Below are positions 1-9,772 of a DNA stretch of 64,000 bases, piece after piece (position 1 is the first letter of the stretch; each line of letters starts with the position of its first letter). The stretch lies in contig JBJCIZ010000239.1 of assembly GCA_051294375.1 (NCBI GenBank), positions 343,078 to 407,077 of the forward strand, given 5' to 3'. The translations under genes and the position numbers were made by a program. The notes under the pieces were generated by a model. It did no database searches. It was not told the origin of the DNA and worked only from the letters and a program-made list of their open reading frames with translations. The stretch comes from Paraspadella gotoi. Its lineage: Eukaryota > Chaetognatha.

Positions 1-65
1 AGTCTTCCTCGATTTCTAAGAACGACGTAGACTCCTACAACGTTACGGGCAAACGCCGCTGGCAC

Positions 66-82
66 TTTTTTAAGGATAAAAA

Positions 83-118
<36 letters not shown>

Positions 119-275
119 NNNNNNNNNNNNNNNNNNNNNNNNNNNNNNNNNNNNNNNNNNNNNNNNNNNNNNNNNNNNNNNNNNNNNNNNNNNNNNNNNN
201 NNNNNNNNNNNNNNNNNNNNNNNNNNNNNNNNNNNNNNNNNNNNNNNNNNNNNNNNNNNNNNNNNNNNNNNNNNN

Positions 276-311
<36 letters not shown>

Positions 312-325
312 TTTTTATCCTTAAA
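66..325. repeat. Inverted repeat flanking an N gap
   Basis: About 50 bases at 66-118 (TTTTTAAGGATAAAAACTCT followed by a CT run with one TTT interruption) are repeated as the reverse complement at 276-325, on the two sides of the gap at 119-275. The interruption in the CT/GA run sits at the mirror position, so this is one inverted copy and not two independent microsatellites. It may be a foldback element or a palindromic read artefact. Bases 1-65 are open in one frame but show no usable splice site, so no exon is called there. Confidence 0.8.
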
Positions 326-1372
326 AAGAGTTAAAAACAATTAAAATACGTGAATCGGCGGAAAAACTAGCTTTTACTGTAATTGTTTCCTTGAGCATTA
401 AGTTAAATTTTAAAGGCGTGGTTTTTATTTTGTCTTTTGTCAAATTATTTGTTTTAAAAACTAATTAAATGTACCAAATAATTAATTGACATTTTCTCAA
501 GTAAAGAAAAAAAAATCGAAATATGTTTCAATATTTTAATACTTCAATCTTTCTAAGATAGAAAAAATGAAAACAAAATGGCCGCTTAGTAGGAGGGCGG
601 GGAAGAAATAACTGCGATCCGGAAAGTCGGGGTGAAGGCAGTCGAAAGGAAGTTAGCCGACAAAAAAATAGCCGTCATATAAAAAGAGCCGACAAAAACA
701 ACCATAAGTTTGAGCAAACAATGTCGGATCTGTCCACGATAATTAGCAGTAATTAATTAATTTATTAATTAATTCAAGTTTATTATTTAATTAATTAGGC
801 GTTTAATTAATTAATTTGATTCGAAATCACGAGTAAATGGAGTTTTTTTTTTTACTAAGGCCGACAATAAAGAAGCCGATTTAAAAAAAAAATGCAGGAA
901 GGAGTTTTTCGACTTGGGCGTCGGTCGAAATCGATGACCTTCAATCGACCGGAGAAGAGAGAGGGGAGGGAAGAGGGAGAGAAAGNNNNNNNNNNNNNNN
1001 NNNNNNNNNNNNNNNNNNNNNNNNNNNNNNNNNNNNNNNNNNNNNNNNNNNNNNNNNNNNNNNNNNNNNNNNNNNNNNNNNNNNNNNNNNNNNNNNNNNN
1101 NNNNNNNNNNNNNNNNNNNNNNNNNNNNNNNNNNNNNNNNNNNNNNNNNNNNNNNNNNNNNNNNNNNNNNNNNNNNNNNNNNNNNNNNNNNNNNNNNNNA
1201 AAAAACGAGGAAAGGAAGTAGAGGGAACGAGAAAAAGGGGAGAAGGCAGGGAGGATAGAATTAAGCGAGAAAAGAAAGAGGGGCACAAAGGAGGAGAAGA
1301 GAAAGAAGGTAGTGAGCAAGAGGAAGGAAAGGAAAGGAGAAAAGAAGAAGAAAAAAGACGGTAATTCAATTG
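326..1372. other. AT-rich intron or flank, no gene seen
   Basis: AT-rich sequence with short AATTAATT runs around 750-820, then a purine-rich stretch on both sides of an N gap at 986-1199. No exon with acceptable splice sites is seen. The open frames in the purine run come from low complexity. Confidence 0.6.
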
Positions 1373-1733
1373 TGTTGCGCCGCAGTGACTGCCTTATCAC
1401 GTGTATTTCTTATGACATGATATGATGTAACAATACATGAAATTGAATGACAAGACATGACTACAATAAGTTTCTTTGCCTGTGTATTTATGATATGCAC
1501 TGCATCGGAATTCCGTCTTTTATTCCTTATATTTTTAGGAATTCTTGAAGGCGGCGCTAGCAGTCCCTTAGATTGGAGGATTTTCTGTCTTGACAAATGA
1601 GCAACCAACTATGGGCGAACTATATGCATTTTTAACATAAGTGGGACAGACCAACGGACAGACATACCGACGGATTGACCGACCGACCGAAAATTGACTT
1701 TTAGAGTTGTTACGCAAGAACTCGCGGCGCAAC
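1373..1733 (+). mobile_element. Short TIR element, GTTGCGCCGC family, copy 1
   Basis: The segment starts with GTTGCGCCGC and ends with GCGGCGCAAC, a perfect 10-bp terminal inverted repeat. It resembles segments at 6249-6488 (reverse) and 12685-12944 (forward). Shared inner landmarks are a CAAATGAGCAACC-like stretch, a TTTTTAACATAAGTGGGAC block, and a run of ACCGACGG-type 4-bp steps near the 3' end. There is no coding capacity. A non-autonomous DNA transposon (MITE-like) is the likely class; no clear target duplication was found, so the superfamily is open. Confidence 0.65.
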
Positions 1734-1971
1734 TAATAAGTGAAAGCGCAAAGGGAAAGAAGAAAGAAATGAAGTCGTAAGCATCGAGTAGGAAAAAGGA
1801 AAGATATAAAGGCGCAAAGACAAAGGAAGCTAAGAAATAAGAAACAGAGAAATAAGGATATTAAGAAAGATAGAAAAAGGCTACAGGGCAGAGAAGAAAA
1901 AAACGATAACAACTTCGACGGAGATAATGACGAGAGAAACGAGCTTCCTTGGCCAACGAAGTTTTTACTAG

Positions 1972-2366
1972 TGCGTTTTCCTTTTACATCCTTCTTCTCT
2001 TGCAAATTTCCTTTTACATCCTTCTTCTCTTGCGCATTTCTTTTTACATCCCTTTTCTCTTGCGCATTTCCTTTTACATCCTTCTTCTCTTGCGCATTTC
2101 CTTTTACATCCCTTTTCTCTTGCGCATTTCTTTTTACATTCTTCTTTTCTTGCGCATTTCCTTTTACAGCCCCTTTCTCTTGCGCATTTCCTTTTACATC
2201 CTTCTTCTCTTGCGCATTTCCTTTTACATCCTTTTTCTCTTGTGCATTTCCTTTTACATACTTCTTCTCTTGCGCATTTCCTTTTACATCCCCTTTCCCT
2301 GCGCATTTCCTTTTACATCCCCTTTCTCTTGCGTATTTCCTTTTACATCCCTTTCTTCTCCAGAAA
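1972..2366. repeat. 30-bp minisatellite, about 13 units
   Basis: Unit core CCTTTTACATCC..TCTCTTGCGCATTT, repeated about 13 times with a few substitutions. The unit is ten codons long, so several frames on both strands stay open for the whole array and give repetitive pseudo-proteins. It ends about 90 bp before the acceptor of the exon at 2455 and lies in the intron upstream of it. Confidence 0.9.
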
Positions 2367-2454
2367 TTATATATTTTTTTAAATCCCGTTTGTTTCAAAA
2401 ACAATCATTTGTTCAACTGTCAAATGAAATATTACATTTTTTTTCGTTTTACAG

Positions 2455-2516
2455 ACGCTACCTACGATTTCATGGTGAACAGCAGAGGAATCGAGGGAAG
2501 CAAGCTTTATTCTCAG
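2455..2516 (+). CDS. Receptor exon 1 of window: FN3 F strand and FG turn
   Basis: A short internal exon between a TTTTTTTTCGTTTTACAG acceptor and a CAG|GTAAGC donor, entered in phase 1 and left in phase 0. The peptide contains ATYDFMVNSRG followed by SKLYSQ. This is the usual end of a fibronectin type III domain: the Tyr-x-Phe-x-Val core of strand F, then Asn-x-x-Gly, then the Ser-rich turn into strand G. The next exon supplies strand G, which supports the join. Upstream exons of this domain and everything N-terminal are outside the window or lost in the gaps of the first 2 kb. The reading frame is sure; the protein family beyond an FN3 cell-surface protein is not. Confidence 0.85.
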
Positions 2517-2616
2517 GTAAGCAAAAAAAGAGGATACTTTATTGCATATTTTTTTATATTGTAAAAAAATATTAAATTCTGGCCCGCCTTACTCTCCCCC
2601 CTTCCACCCTTAAAAG

Positions 2617-2740
2617 GCCGTGAGGACCCGGACGCTGCCTCTCAACGCCGCAGCCGTCGCCGCCGACGCCGCAGCTGCCGACGCCTTCGATTCTCCGACG
2701 AAGATTCGGGCTACGAATCCCGTCCACGGAGACGTCCAGG
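2617..2740 (+). CDS. Receptor exon 2: FN3 strand G and Ala-rich linker
   Basis: The acceptor follows a C-rich tract ending in AAAAG; the donor is AGG|GTGAGG. In phase 0, which the previous exon requires, the peptide begins AVRTRTLPLN, a good FN3 strand G (hydrophobic, Arg-Thr, then Pro), followed by an Ala-rich stretch and SPTKIRATNP, possibly the first strand of the next FN3 domain. It leaves in phase 1, while the next exon reads best from phase 0, so one base may be missing here or a small exon lies between. The other two frames stay open for long stretches because the exon is GC-rich. The chosen frame has the pyrimidine-rich third positions of the other exons. Confidence 0.65.
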
Positions 2741-2786
2741 GTGAGGACGGTGAGGGGGAAGGATTTTTGGAGAGGGTCGAGGGAAG

Positions 2787-3080
2787 GATTTAGAGACTTT
2801 CTGTGAAAGATTTGTAAGATTTGGAGGGGTCATTGAAAGGTTTTGAATATTTGGATGGGCGAGAAAAGAGAAGAAAGATTTAGAGACTCGAGTGGGAAAG
2901 ATTTGTAAGATTTGGAGGGGTCATTGAAAGGTTTGAATATTTGGATGGGCGAGAAAAGAAAGGAAAGATTTAGAGACTCGACTGGGAAAGATTTGTAAGA
3001 TTTGGAGGGGTCATTGAAAGGTTTGATTATTTGGATGGGCAAGAAAAGAAAGAAAGATTTAGAGACTTGTGTGAGAAAAA
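2787..3080. repeat. Tandem repeat, about 90-bp unit, 3-4 copies
   Basis: The phrase GATTTGGAGGGGTCATTGAA recurs at about 2819, 2910 and 3000. The intervening GGATGGGCGAGAAAAGA and AAGATTTAGAGACT phrases are also conserved. Purine-rich intronic repeat, no coding role. Confidence 0.85.
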
Positions 3081-3357
3081 TTGTAAGATTTGGAGGCGTG
3101 AAAGAAGGTTTTGATTTTTCGAAAAGCTGAATAAAAATTTTAAGATTTATTCAGTTATTCAGATTTAGAAAAATCGAGGAAAGAATCGAAAGGTTTCGTC
3201 GGGTCAAGAAATATTATGAGTTACAGAATGATGAGAAAGATTTATAGGGTCGAGAAAGATTTAAAAGAATCTGAGGGCCGAGGAACCTTGGTAAAAACCA
3301 TTGTAATAAATTTAAAAAAAAAATCATAAGCAATCAATCAATCATCAATGAAATCAG

Positions 3358-3485
3358 GGCGACGACTATCTCTCTCCCGAAGTCTTCAGCCGTCTCCAAC
3401 GAAGAGTTCGTCCAGATTATCGGGGTCAGTCGGTGAGAGAAGAGGAGGCCATCGCCAACCCAACACTACACTCACTACAACTCAG
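3358..3485 (+). CDS. Probable receptor exon 3: start of second FN3 domain
   Basis: The segment lies between an AATCAG acceptor and a CTCAG|GTGAAA donor. Read from phase 0 it is open throughout and leaves in phase 2, which is exactly what the next exon needs. The peptide has DDYLSPEVFSRLQRR and, near its end, ANPTLHSLQL, which could be strand B of an FN3 domain but lacks the usual Trp after it. An alternative donor at 3432 (TCG|GTGAGA) would use another frame containing SAVSNEEFVQIIG. Because exon 2 leaves in phase 1, neither choice joins cleanly without a correction. The position of a coding exon here is likely; its exact frame is not settled. Confidence 0.5.
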
Positions 3486-3491
3486 GTGAAA

Positions 3492-3500
3492 CGTGGCTCT

Positions 3501-3541
<41 letters not shown>

Positions 3542-3712
3542 ACAACTAAAGTGTTACACTTACATTACTCCCTCTGTCCGTCTCTCTCCTCTCTCTCTCT
3601 ATCTCTCTCTCTCTACAATAAAGTGTTACACTTACATTGACTCTCTCTGTCTGTCTCTCTCTGGCTCTCTCTCTCTCTCTCTACAACTAAGTGTTACACT
3701 TACATTGACTCA

Positions 3713-3770
<58 letters not shown>

Positions 3771-3830
3771 GTGTTACACTGACATTGTCTCTCTTTGTCT
3801 GTCTCTCTTTCGTTCTCTCTCTCTCTCTCT
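3492..3830. repeat. CT microsatellite with interspersed TACAACTAAAGTGTTACAC units
   Basis: Four to five repeats of CT runs separated by a unique phrase (AAGTGTTACACTTACATTG). This is a compound satellite in the intron directly after the exon ending at 3485. Confidence 0.85.
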
Positions 3831-4020
3831 TGATACCAGTAAATCGTAATCTGCATATTACAATCACTTCTATCTATTTCACCCACCCGGACCTTCCACA
3901 ACCCAACTCTCCCTCCACATCCCTCTCTCTCTTCAGGTCGCCGTCCGCGAGGACCTCGAAACGTCCACGTGACTCCAGCCTCGACGACGGGATTTAACAT
4001 CTCGTGGGAAGACCCCTTCA

Positions 4021-4835
4021 GACCTAGGTCAGATGGATTGAGATGTAGTCAAATGCGGTCATATACAGTCAGATGCGGTCAGACGCAGTCAGTTGCAGTC
4101 GGATGCTGTCATATGAAGACAGAGGCAGTTTGATGCTGAAAGAAGCAGTCAGATGCTGACAGGTGTAGTTAAATGCAGAAAGATGCAGTCATAGGCAGTC
4201 AGAGGCATTTGGATGCAGACAGATGCAGTCAGATGCAGACTAAAGCGTAGTAAAAAGTCTAAATTTAACTTAAAATAAAATTCTAAAAGTTATGAATGAC
4301 CAACGTTGTACTAATGAACATTAATGTATGAATTTTACGCATTAGGCTATATACTTATATAAATGTCTTTTTTTTAAATTATTTCATTAATTTGGACAAA
4401 AACCAGAAAAACCTTTATTTTATGCTGAAAATTTAATTTGTGTATATTAAATATAGTTTTTTTAATTTTTAACCTACGTAATGAAAGAATTTTTAAAAAT
4501 GAGTTAAATTTTTTTATGAACTTTTGACGAGGAATTTAAATCTGCCATCAAAATTAAGAAAAGTCCATTTTAAAATTTAGGATTTTTTAAGGATAATACT
4601 ATGTATATATATATGTACTATATACTATATATATAGCAATCTGCAAAAATTATTAATGACCATAAATGACCATTAGAATTTTCAAACATGACTTTCACTA
4701 CGCTCTAATGCAGACAGATGCAGTCAGAGGAAGTCAGAGGCAGTCAGATGCAGTCAGATGCAGACAGAAGCACTCAAAATACAGTCGATGCGTTCGAATG
4801 AAGACAGATGCAGTTAGATGCGATCAGATGTAGTT
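4021..4835. repeat. 10-bp minisatellite (CAGTCAGATG), split by an insertion
   Basis: Degenerate 10-bp units of the form CAGTCAGATG run from about 4021 to 4242 and again from 4708 to about 4835. The gap between them is filled by the TIR element at 4243-4705. The array lies in the intron upstream of the exon at 4872. Confidence 0.85.
4243..4705. mobile_element. Tc1/mariner-like MITE inserted in the minisatellite
   Basis: A 463-bp AT-rich segment begins AAGCGTAGTAAAAAGTC. The reverse complement of its right end begins GAGCGTAGTGAAAGTC, so it has a terminal inverted repeat of about 15 bp with few mismatches. It is flanked by TA at 4241-4242 and TA at 4706-4707, as expected of a TA target-site duplication. 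The flanking 10-bp repeat resumes on each side. A second inner inverted stretch (ATGAATGACC on the left, GGTCATTTATGG read back on the right) extends the symmetry. No transposase frame is present, so it is non-autonomous. Confidence 0.8.
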
Positions 4836-4871
4836 TTTCGCGTGACACCTCACCCTCTCACTTTTTTCCAG

Positions 4872-4935
4872 GTCGGACAATCCCTCGTCTTCTCTCGATT
4901 CTCCGATTCCTTCCGTCGAGTTTTACATAGTCCAG
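4872..4935 (+). CDS. Receptor exon 4: FN3 strand C
   Basis: A 64-bp exon after a CACTTTTTTCCAG acceptor, with donor CAG|GTTTGA. It enters needing one base and leaves in phase 0. The peptide is Ser/Pro-rich and ends IPSVEFYIVQ, the typical Tyr-x-Val-Gln of FN3 strand C. The following exon continues in phase 0 without a stop, which fixes the frame. A long TTTA array starts a few bases into the next intron. Confidence 0.8.
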
Positions 4936-4948
4936 GTTTGATTGATTA

Positions 4949-5058
<110 letters not shown>

Positions 5059-5307
5059 GTTGATTGATTTATTGATTGATTGTTCGATCAATTGATTTAT
5101 CAAATTCAAATGTTGATTGTTTTCGATGTGATAGTAGATTCACCTTTGTTTTTTTTTTGATTGATTGATTGCTTTCATTGATTTATACATAAATAAATAT
5201 TTTTTTGATTTGATTTAGTAACCGAGTATCAATTTTCCCTCGTTTCTGATTAATTGATTGATTGATTAATTAAATTGATTGATTCATTAATAATCGATCG
5301 ATCGCAG

Positions 5308-5415
5308 GTCCACAACGGTTCTCACTGGAACACATGGAGCGGAAAGATATTGTCTCGTCGACGTCGTTGGGACCAAAGCTACAGCACCGACTACACCAGT
5401 AGTAATGAAGCCTAC
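5308..5415 (+). CDS. Receptor exon 5: FN3 strands C' to E
   Basis: An exon of exactly 36 codons in phase 0 on both sides, between ATCGATCGCAG and TAC|GTAAGT. The peptide starts VHNGSHWNTWSG and contains RRRRWDQSYSTDY. With the exon before it (YIVQ) and after it (strand F), it forms the middle of an FN3 domain with an unusually long, basic and Ser/Tyr-rich loop. The two Trp residues after strand C are common at this place in FN3 domains of immunoglobulin-superfamily receptors. Confidence 0.85.
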
Positions 5416-5717
5416 GTAAGTATAGTATATTTTAGTATATATAATAGTATATATTATAATATAATTTATAATATAATATAGTAAATATCTACTATAATAA
5501 AGCATAATAGTCCCGAAGAAAGATTCTCGTTTCTATTGAAATTTCCAAATGATAGGACTTTTTAGAGAGTATCGGCTGAGCAACTCTGTTATCGTCTAAT
5601 ATGCAAATTTGATTCGAATTGAGGCTTGCAGAAAACAAAAGATAATTTTGATACGAAGCTGTTGCTGCGCATTAACTTGGGATTTTTATTTCTTCTTTTT
5701 CCTTTAATAAACATCGT

Positions 5718-5718
5718 G

Positions 5719-5763
<45 letters not shown>

Positions 5764-5764
5764 G
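5718..5764 (+). promoter_or_regulatory. (TC)n(AC)n tract forming a 3' splice site
   Basis: A (TC)n run passes into (AC)n and ends ACACAG, directly against the exon starting at 5765. The microsatellite supplies the whole pyrimidine-rich tract of the acceptor, so its length may affect splicing. Confidence 0.8.
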
Positions 5765-5918
5765 GACATCCCCGAGTTCCCTCCTCGCTCCACTCATCAC
5801 TTCGTCGCCTCCAATCTTCACAAGGGAGTCTCTTACAAATTTCGAGTCGTCGCTTTCGCTCGTGACAACCGAACTTTCTCTTGGCCGGATGAGCCCAACT
5901 CCGTTTTCAGACTCCCAG
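5765..5918 (+). CDS. Receptor exon 6: FN3 strands E-G
   Basis: Phase 0 in, phase 1 out; donor CAG|GTGATA, after which an (ATA)n microsatellite starts at once. The peptide contains ASNLHKGVSYKFRVVAFA and then WPDEPNSVFRLPG. This is the clearest FN3 signature in the window: Leu-x-x-Gly-x-x-Tyr-x-Phe-Arg-Val-x-Ala, then the FG turn with Ser-x-Pro-like residues, then strand G. It closes the membrane-proximal FN3 domain; the next exon carries the membrane helix, giving a short juxtamembrane spacer. Third codon positions are strongly pyrimidine-biased, as in exons 4, 5 and 7. Confidence 0.92.
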
Positions 5919-5986
5919 GTGATAATAATAATAATAATAATAATAAATAATAATAATAATAACATTAATAATAATGGTATTATTAT

Positions 5987-6055
5987 TAAGGACCCGGCCG
6001 TGTTTTCCCAGAACGCCCCTTTTCATTTTAAATTTTTGGAATTAGGTTAATTATT
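5987..6055 (+). mobile_element. 5' end of a TIR element, TTTTCCAGAACGCC family
   Basis: GGCCGTGTTTTCCCAGAACG followed by CCCCTTTTCATTTTAAAT and GGAATTAGGTTAA matches the left ends of the elements at 10100, 22568 and 60110. No right end follows nearby, so this is a truncated copy. It lies in the intron after exon 6. Confidence 0.65.
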
Positions 6056-6248
6056 TTAGTTAAAGAGCCGATTAAGAATTATTCTGGAATCATGAATATA
6101 ACCATTAGAACTTTCTGTAAATACCGAGAGATACATTTTCGAAACTTAAACTGACTCAGAAAGGAGAACGGAAGATTATCTAGGTCATTCCGTATTTTTC
6201 CCGTCTCTAAAAAGGAAACTTCTAATTTCGACGTTTTCACGTTTTAAA

Positions 6249-6488
6249 TTGCCCGCGGAGCAACTCTATGAAACACTTTTCGGTCGGTCTGTCGGACGGT
6301 CGGAATGTCTGTCCGTCGGTCTGTACCACTTACGTTAAAATTGCTCATATCTCGCCTATAGTCGGTTGCTCATTTGTTAAGACAGGAAAAAAAAACCCTC
6401 AAATATAAGCGACTGCTAGCGCCGTCTTCAGGAAATCTTGAATCTATAAAGAATAAAAGACGAGCTGAGAAAGTCACTGCGGCGCAAC
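6249..6488 (-). mobile_element. Short TIR element, GTTGCGCCGC family, reverse copy
   Basis: Read on the - strand it starts GTTGCGCCGCAGTGACT, runs through the TTTGTTGACAAATGAGCAACC-type region and the GTAAGTGG block, and ends with ACCGACCG-type steps and AGAGTTGCTCCGCG, as in the copies at 1373 and 12685. It is shorter at the 3' end, where the GCGGCGC terminus is degraded. No coding capacity. Confidence 0.6.
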
Positions 6489-6726
6489 GCAACATTTGAA
6501 TTTCCGTTCTTGTTTTAACGACATCCCATCAGTCGTCGTTATTGTCATTGTTATTGATTTCCCACCTCCAGTCCTCAAAGGAGCGCTAATAATAACTTTG
6601 ACTCTCAAAAACTGTTCCACGTATAAAATAACTGAATAACGCGGCTTTTCCCAGCAATCGCTCGGTAATTTGGTTTTTGAAAAAGCGAATAGCGGAACCG
6701 ACAATATAAACCACAATGCCATTGAA

Positions 6727-6777
<51 letters not shown>

Positions 6778-7893
6778 TTTTTTTTTTCGTTGCTCGCGAA
6801 TTCATTAATTACAGTTTACGTCACCGCGAGGGATTTTAATTGACAAATCGATCATTACGAGGCAACCGGGGTTTTTTTTTCATCTTTTTTTTTTTAGGCT
6901 TTTTTTTATTTTAGTTTGTTTTTTAATATGTTTTTTTTTTTTTTTCCGCGCGATTTAATTGATAATTTTTCCCCTTTTTTTTCTCCCCCATTTTTTTTTG
7001 TTTCGACGAGATAGAATTTGGATTTCACGCGAGAGGGAGAAAACCCGAGCTGTCTTTTTGTTCGAATAACGCGGCATTCGTTGAGCAGCGCCTCTTGCGG
7101 TTTTAGGAGGAAAAAAAAAAAAAAGAGTCGGCATTACATTCGTAGCTTTTTTTTTTTCCCACGTTCTTTATCAACTTCGTAGAATCCGAAAAATGACTCA
7201 GTTTGTATATAATTAATCTTCTATTATATCTGTAGATTCTGTTAATACTTTGAGGATTTCAACTTCCTTCTCTCTCTCTCTTCTCTCTTCCTTTCCCCCT
7301 TCTCTCCCCCTCCTCTCTCTCTCTATTGTCAGGTTACCCTCTGCATTAGTCTTTTTAGTTGCGGAGCCGCGAGTAACTCGGCTTTAGTAACCTTTTTTGT
7401 CGGGTTTGAAACAGTCATTTCTCCTGCTTTTCTTAAAATGCTTTTCCCTTCTTCCCCCATGCCTCTCCTATCTCACTCCCTTCCGTCCTGCTTCCTCCCA
7501 TGCTCTCCTTCTATTCGCCCCCTGCCTCTCCCAGTTCTCTCCCGGGAGAGGACTGCGGCTTCCCCTACGGTTGTTTTGATGAGTTTTATATCACCCGTCG
7601 CTCGGAAGGCGTTGAATTTCTGGTCAGTTTTTCAGATGTTGTAGAGAATGAAGAGAAAGAAAAAGTAAATAGATGAATGAAAAAACACAAACAAGAAGAA
7701 ACGAAGAAAAAAGGAAAGAAGAGAAGAAGAAAGAAAAAAGAAAGAAGAAGAAAGAAAGATAAAAAAGAAAGAAAGAAAAGAAAGAAAGAAGAGAAACTAA
7801 TAAATAGAAAATCTTGAGAGACTAAAATACTTTTTACAAAATTAACAAGAAAAAAAGAAACAGAAACTGAGAGAGAGAGAGAGAGGAGAGAGA

Positions 7894-7935
<42 letters not shown>

Positions 7936-8067
7936 GAGAGAGAGAGGGAGTTTTTATCGAGAAACTAAAATGGAGCGCAGCTGACGAAAAAAAAAAAGTG
8001 AAGAAGAAAGAAGAATGAAAAAAAGGAAAAAGCTTCTGTCTTTGTCACCTCCTCTTCCGCGCCTCTC

Positions 8068-8127
<60 letters not shown>

Positions 8128-8145
8128 CTCTCTCTCTCCTCTCTC

Positions 8146-8193
<48 letters not shown>

Positions 8194-8460
8194 GTCCGCC
8201 GGGAGATCAACAAGTTTCTTCATTAAAGAACAGCGAGACGCAGTGAGAGAGTTGACACAGTAAAGAAGAAGAGAGAGAAGGTAGAGAGAGAGACGGAGAG
8301 AGAAAGAGAGAGAGAGGAGGAGACAGAAGAGAGAGAGGAGGATAGAGAGAGAAGAGACGAGAGTAGTAGTTAGAATGAAATAAATCGCGAAAAAGGAATG
8401 CTGGCGGGAAAAAAAATGACGACGACCGACGACGACCCGGATCTCCTTCAGTCATAAGTA
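6489..8460. other. Intron sequence with low-complexity tracts
   Basis: Contains a (GAC)n run at 6727-6777, several poly-T tracts around 6780-7160, a CT-rich stretch near 7270-7330, GAAA-type purine sequence at 7650-7800, and GA and CT microsatellites at about 7866-7945 and 8065-8193. No exon is recognised. The coding-like frames here are repeat translations. Confidence 0.7.
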
Positions 8461-9122
8461 TCTTCGTCGATCCTCGTCGTCGTCGTCGTCCTCATTGTCA
8501 TCATCGTCGTCGTCTTTGTCATCGTCGATCCGGCAACTTATCTTTGGTCGTCTTCGTCTTGTTCTTCGTCTTGTTCTCCGTCTTGTTTTTTGTTTTGTTC
8601 TTCGTCTTGTTCTTCGTCTTGTGTTTTGTTCTTTGTCTTGTTCTTCGTCTTGTTCTTTGTCTTGTTTTTCGTCTTGTTCTTTGTCTTGTTTTTTGTCTTT
8701 TTTTTTGTCTTGTTCTTTGTCTCGTACTTTGTCTTGTTCTTCGTCTTGTTATTTGTCTTGTTCTTCGTTTTGTTCTTCGTCTTCTTCTTCGTCTTGTTCT
8801 TCGTCTTGTTCTTCGTCTTGTTCTTCGTCTTCTTCTTCGTCTTCTTCTTCGTCTTGTTCTTCGTCTTGTTCTTCGTAGTCGTCTTCATCATCATTTTCAT
8901 CATCGATCCGGCAACTGATTTTTGGTCATCGTCATTATAATTATTGTTTTCTTCATCGTTATCGTTGTTGTCATCGATCTTCCAACTTATCTTTGGTCAT
9001 TGTCTTCATCGTCGTCGTCTTTGTCATCGTTGTCGTCGTCGTCGTCGATTCGGCGACTTATCTTTGGTCGTCGTCGTCGTCGTCGTCGTCGTCGTCTTCG
9101 TCCTCATCATCGTCGTCATCGG
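8461..9122. repeat. GTC/TTC trinucleotide array with higher-order order
   Basis: Long GTC- and TTC-based repeats include a 12-bp unit TTGTTCTTCGTC at about 8560-8875. A longer phrase, ATCGATCCGGCAACTTATCT then TTGGTC, recurs at about 8524, 8902, 8972 and 9044, so the array has an imperfect higher-order unit. Reading frames of FVLFFVLF, CSSSCSS or KTKNKTKN type are consequences of the repeat. Confidence 0.85.
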
Positions 9123-9389
9123 GAAACATCCTTTTTTCTTCGTTCTGTTTTAAGTCCATCTCAGTTATGGGATTAAGGCTTTGACTAACGATCAAGAACT
9201 AATTGTTAGCACCATTAACGGACGACGACAACGACGATAACGACAATGACGTAGGGCCCAAAAGCGATTGACAATAAGTCGATAACTCAATTGGATCAAG
9301 AAAGACCAAAATTACTTTTGAGTGTTTTAATAAATGAGCTCTTTACAATAAAAATTAATAAATTAAAAACGAATTAGATGAAAAAGGAT

Positions 9390-9650
9390 ATATGAAAAAA
9401 AAATAGGAGAAATTGGTACAACCAATAGAAAAATTATCCATTCATTTAATAAATATCTTGTCCCTGACTTTGGAGTGTTAACTGTTATTGCCTCCATCCC
9501 TCTTACAAGATAATAACATAGTCGAAATTTGCAAGTTTTCCATTAAGACTCTCTCACGGTTTAGTTTATTCATTCCCAAAGTATCTGGCTTCGCTATCAA
9601 TGAAGTGGTATAATATTTCAAAGAATGTTTCAATTGTATGAAAAGAGCGC
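9390..9650 (+). repeat. Dispersed repeat family C, copy 1
   Basis: A segment with GAAATTGGTACAACCAATAG, then CATTCATTTAATAAAT, CTTGTCCCTGACTTTGG, and CTTACAAGATAATAACAT. It aligns well with the reverse complement of about 12965-13245 and partly with 44270-44410. Unclassified non-coding interspersed repeat. Confidence 0.7.
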
Positions 9651-9662
9651 TCCCTTATGCCT

Positions 9663-9772
9663 AATGAATGAATGAATGAATGAATGAATGAATGAATGAA
9701 TGAATGAATGAATGAATGAATGAATGAATGAATGAATGAACGAATGAATGAATGAATGAATGAAGGAATGAA
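9663..9772. repeat. (AATG)n microsatellite
   Basis: About 27 nearly perfect AATG units directly after the dispersed repeat. A few units are changed near the 3' end. Confidence 0.97.

Noticed and set aside
1733-2404. Open frames on both strands with repeated CKRKCARE or VKGNAQEKKD units
   Set aside because: They are translations of a 30-bp minisatellite whose unit is a multiple of three; they lie in an intron and change meaning in each frame.
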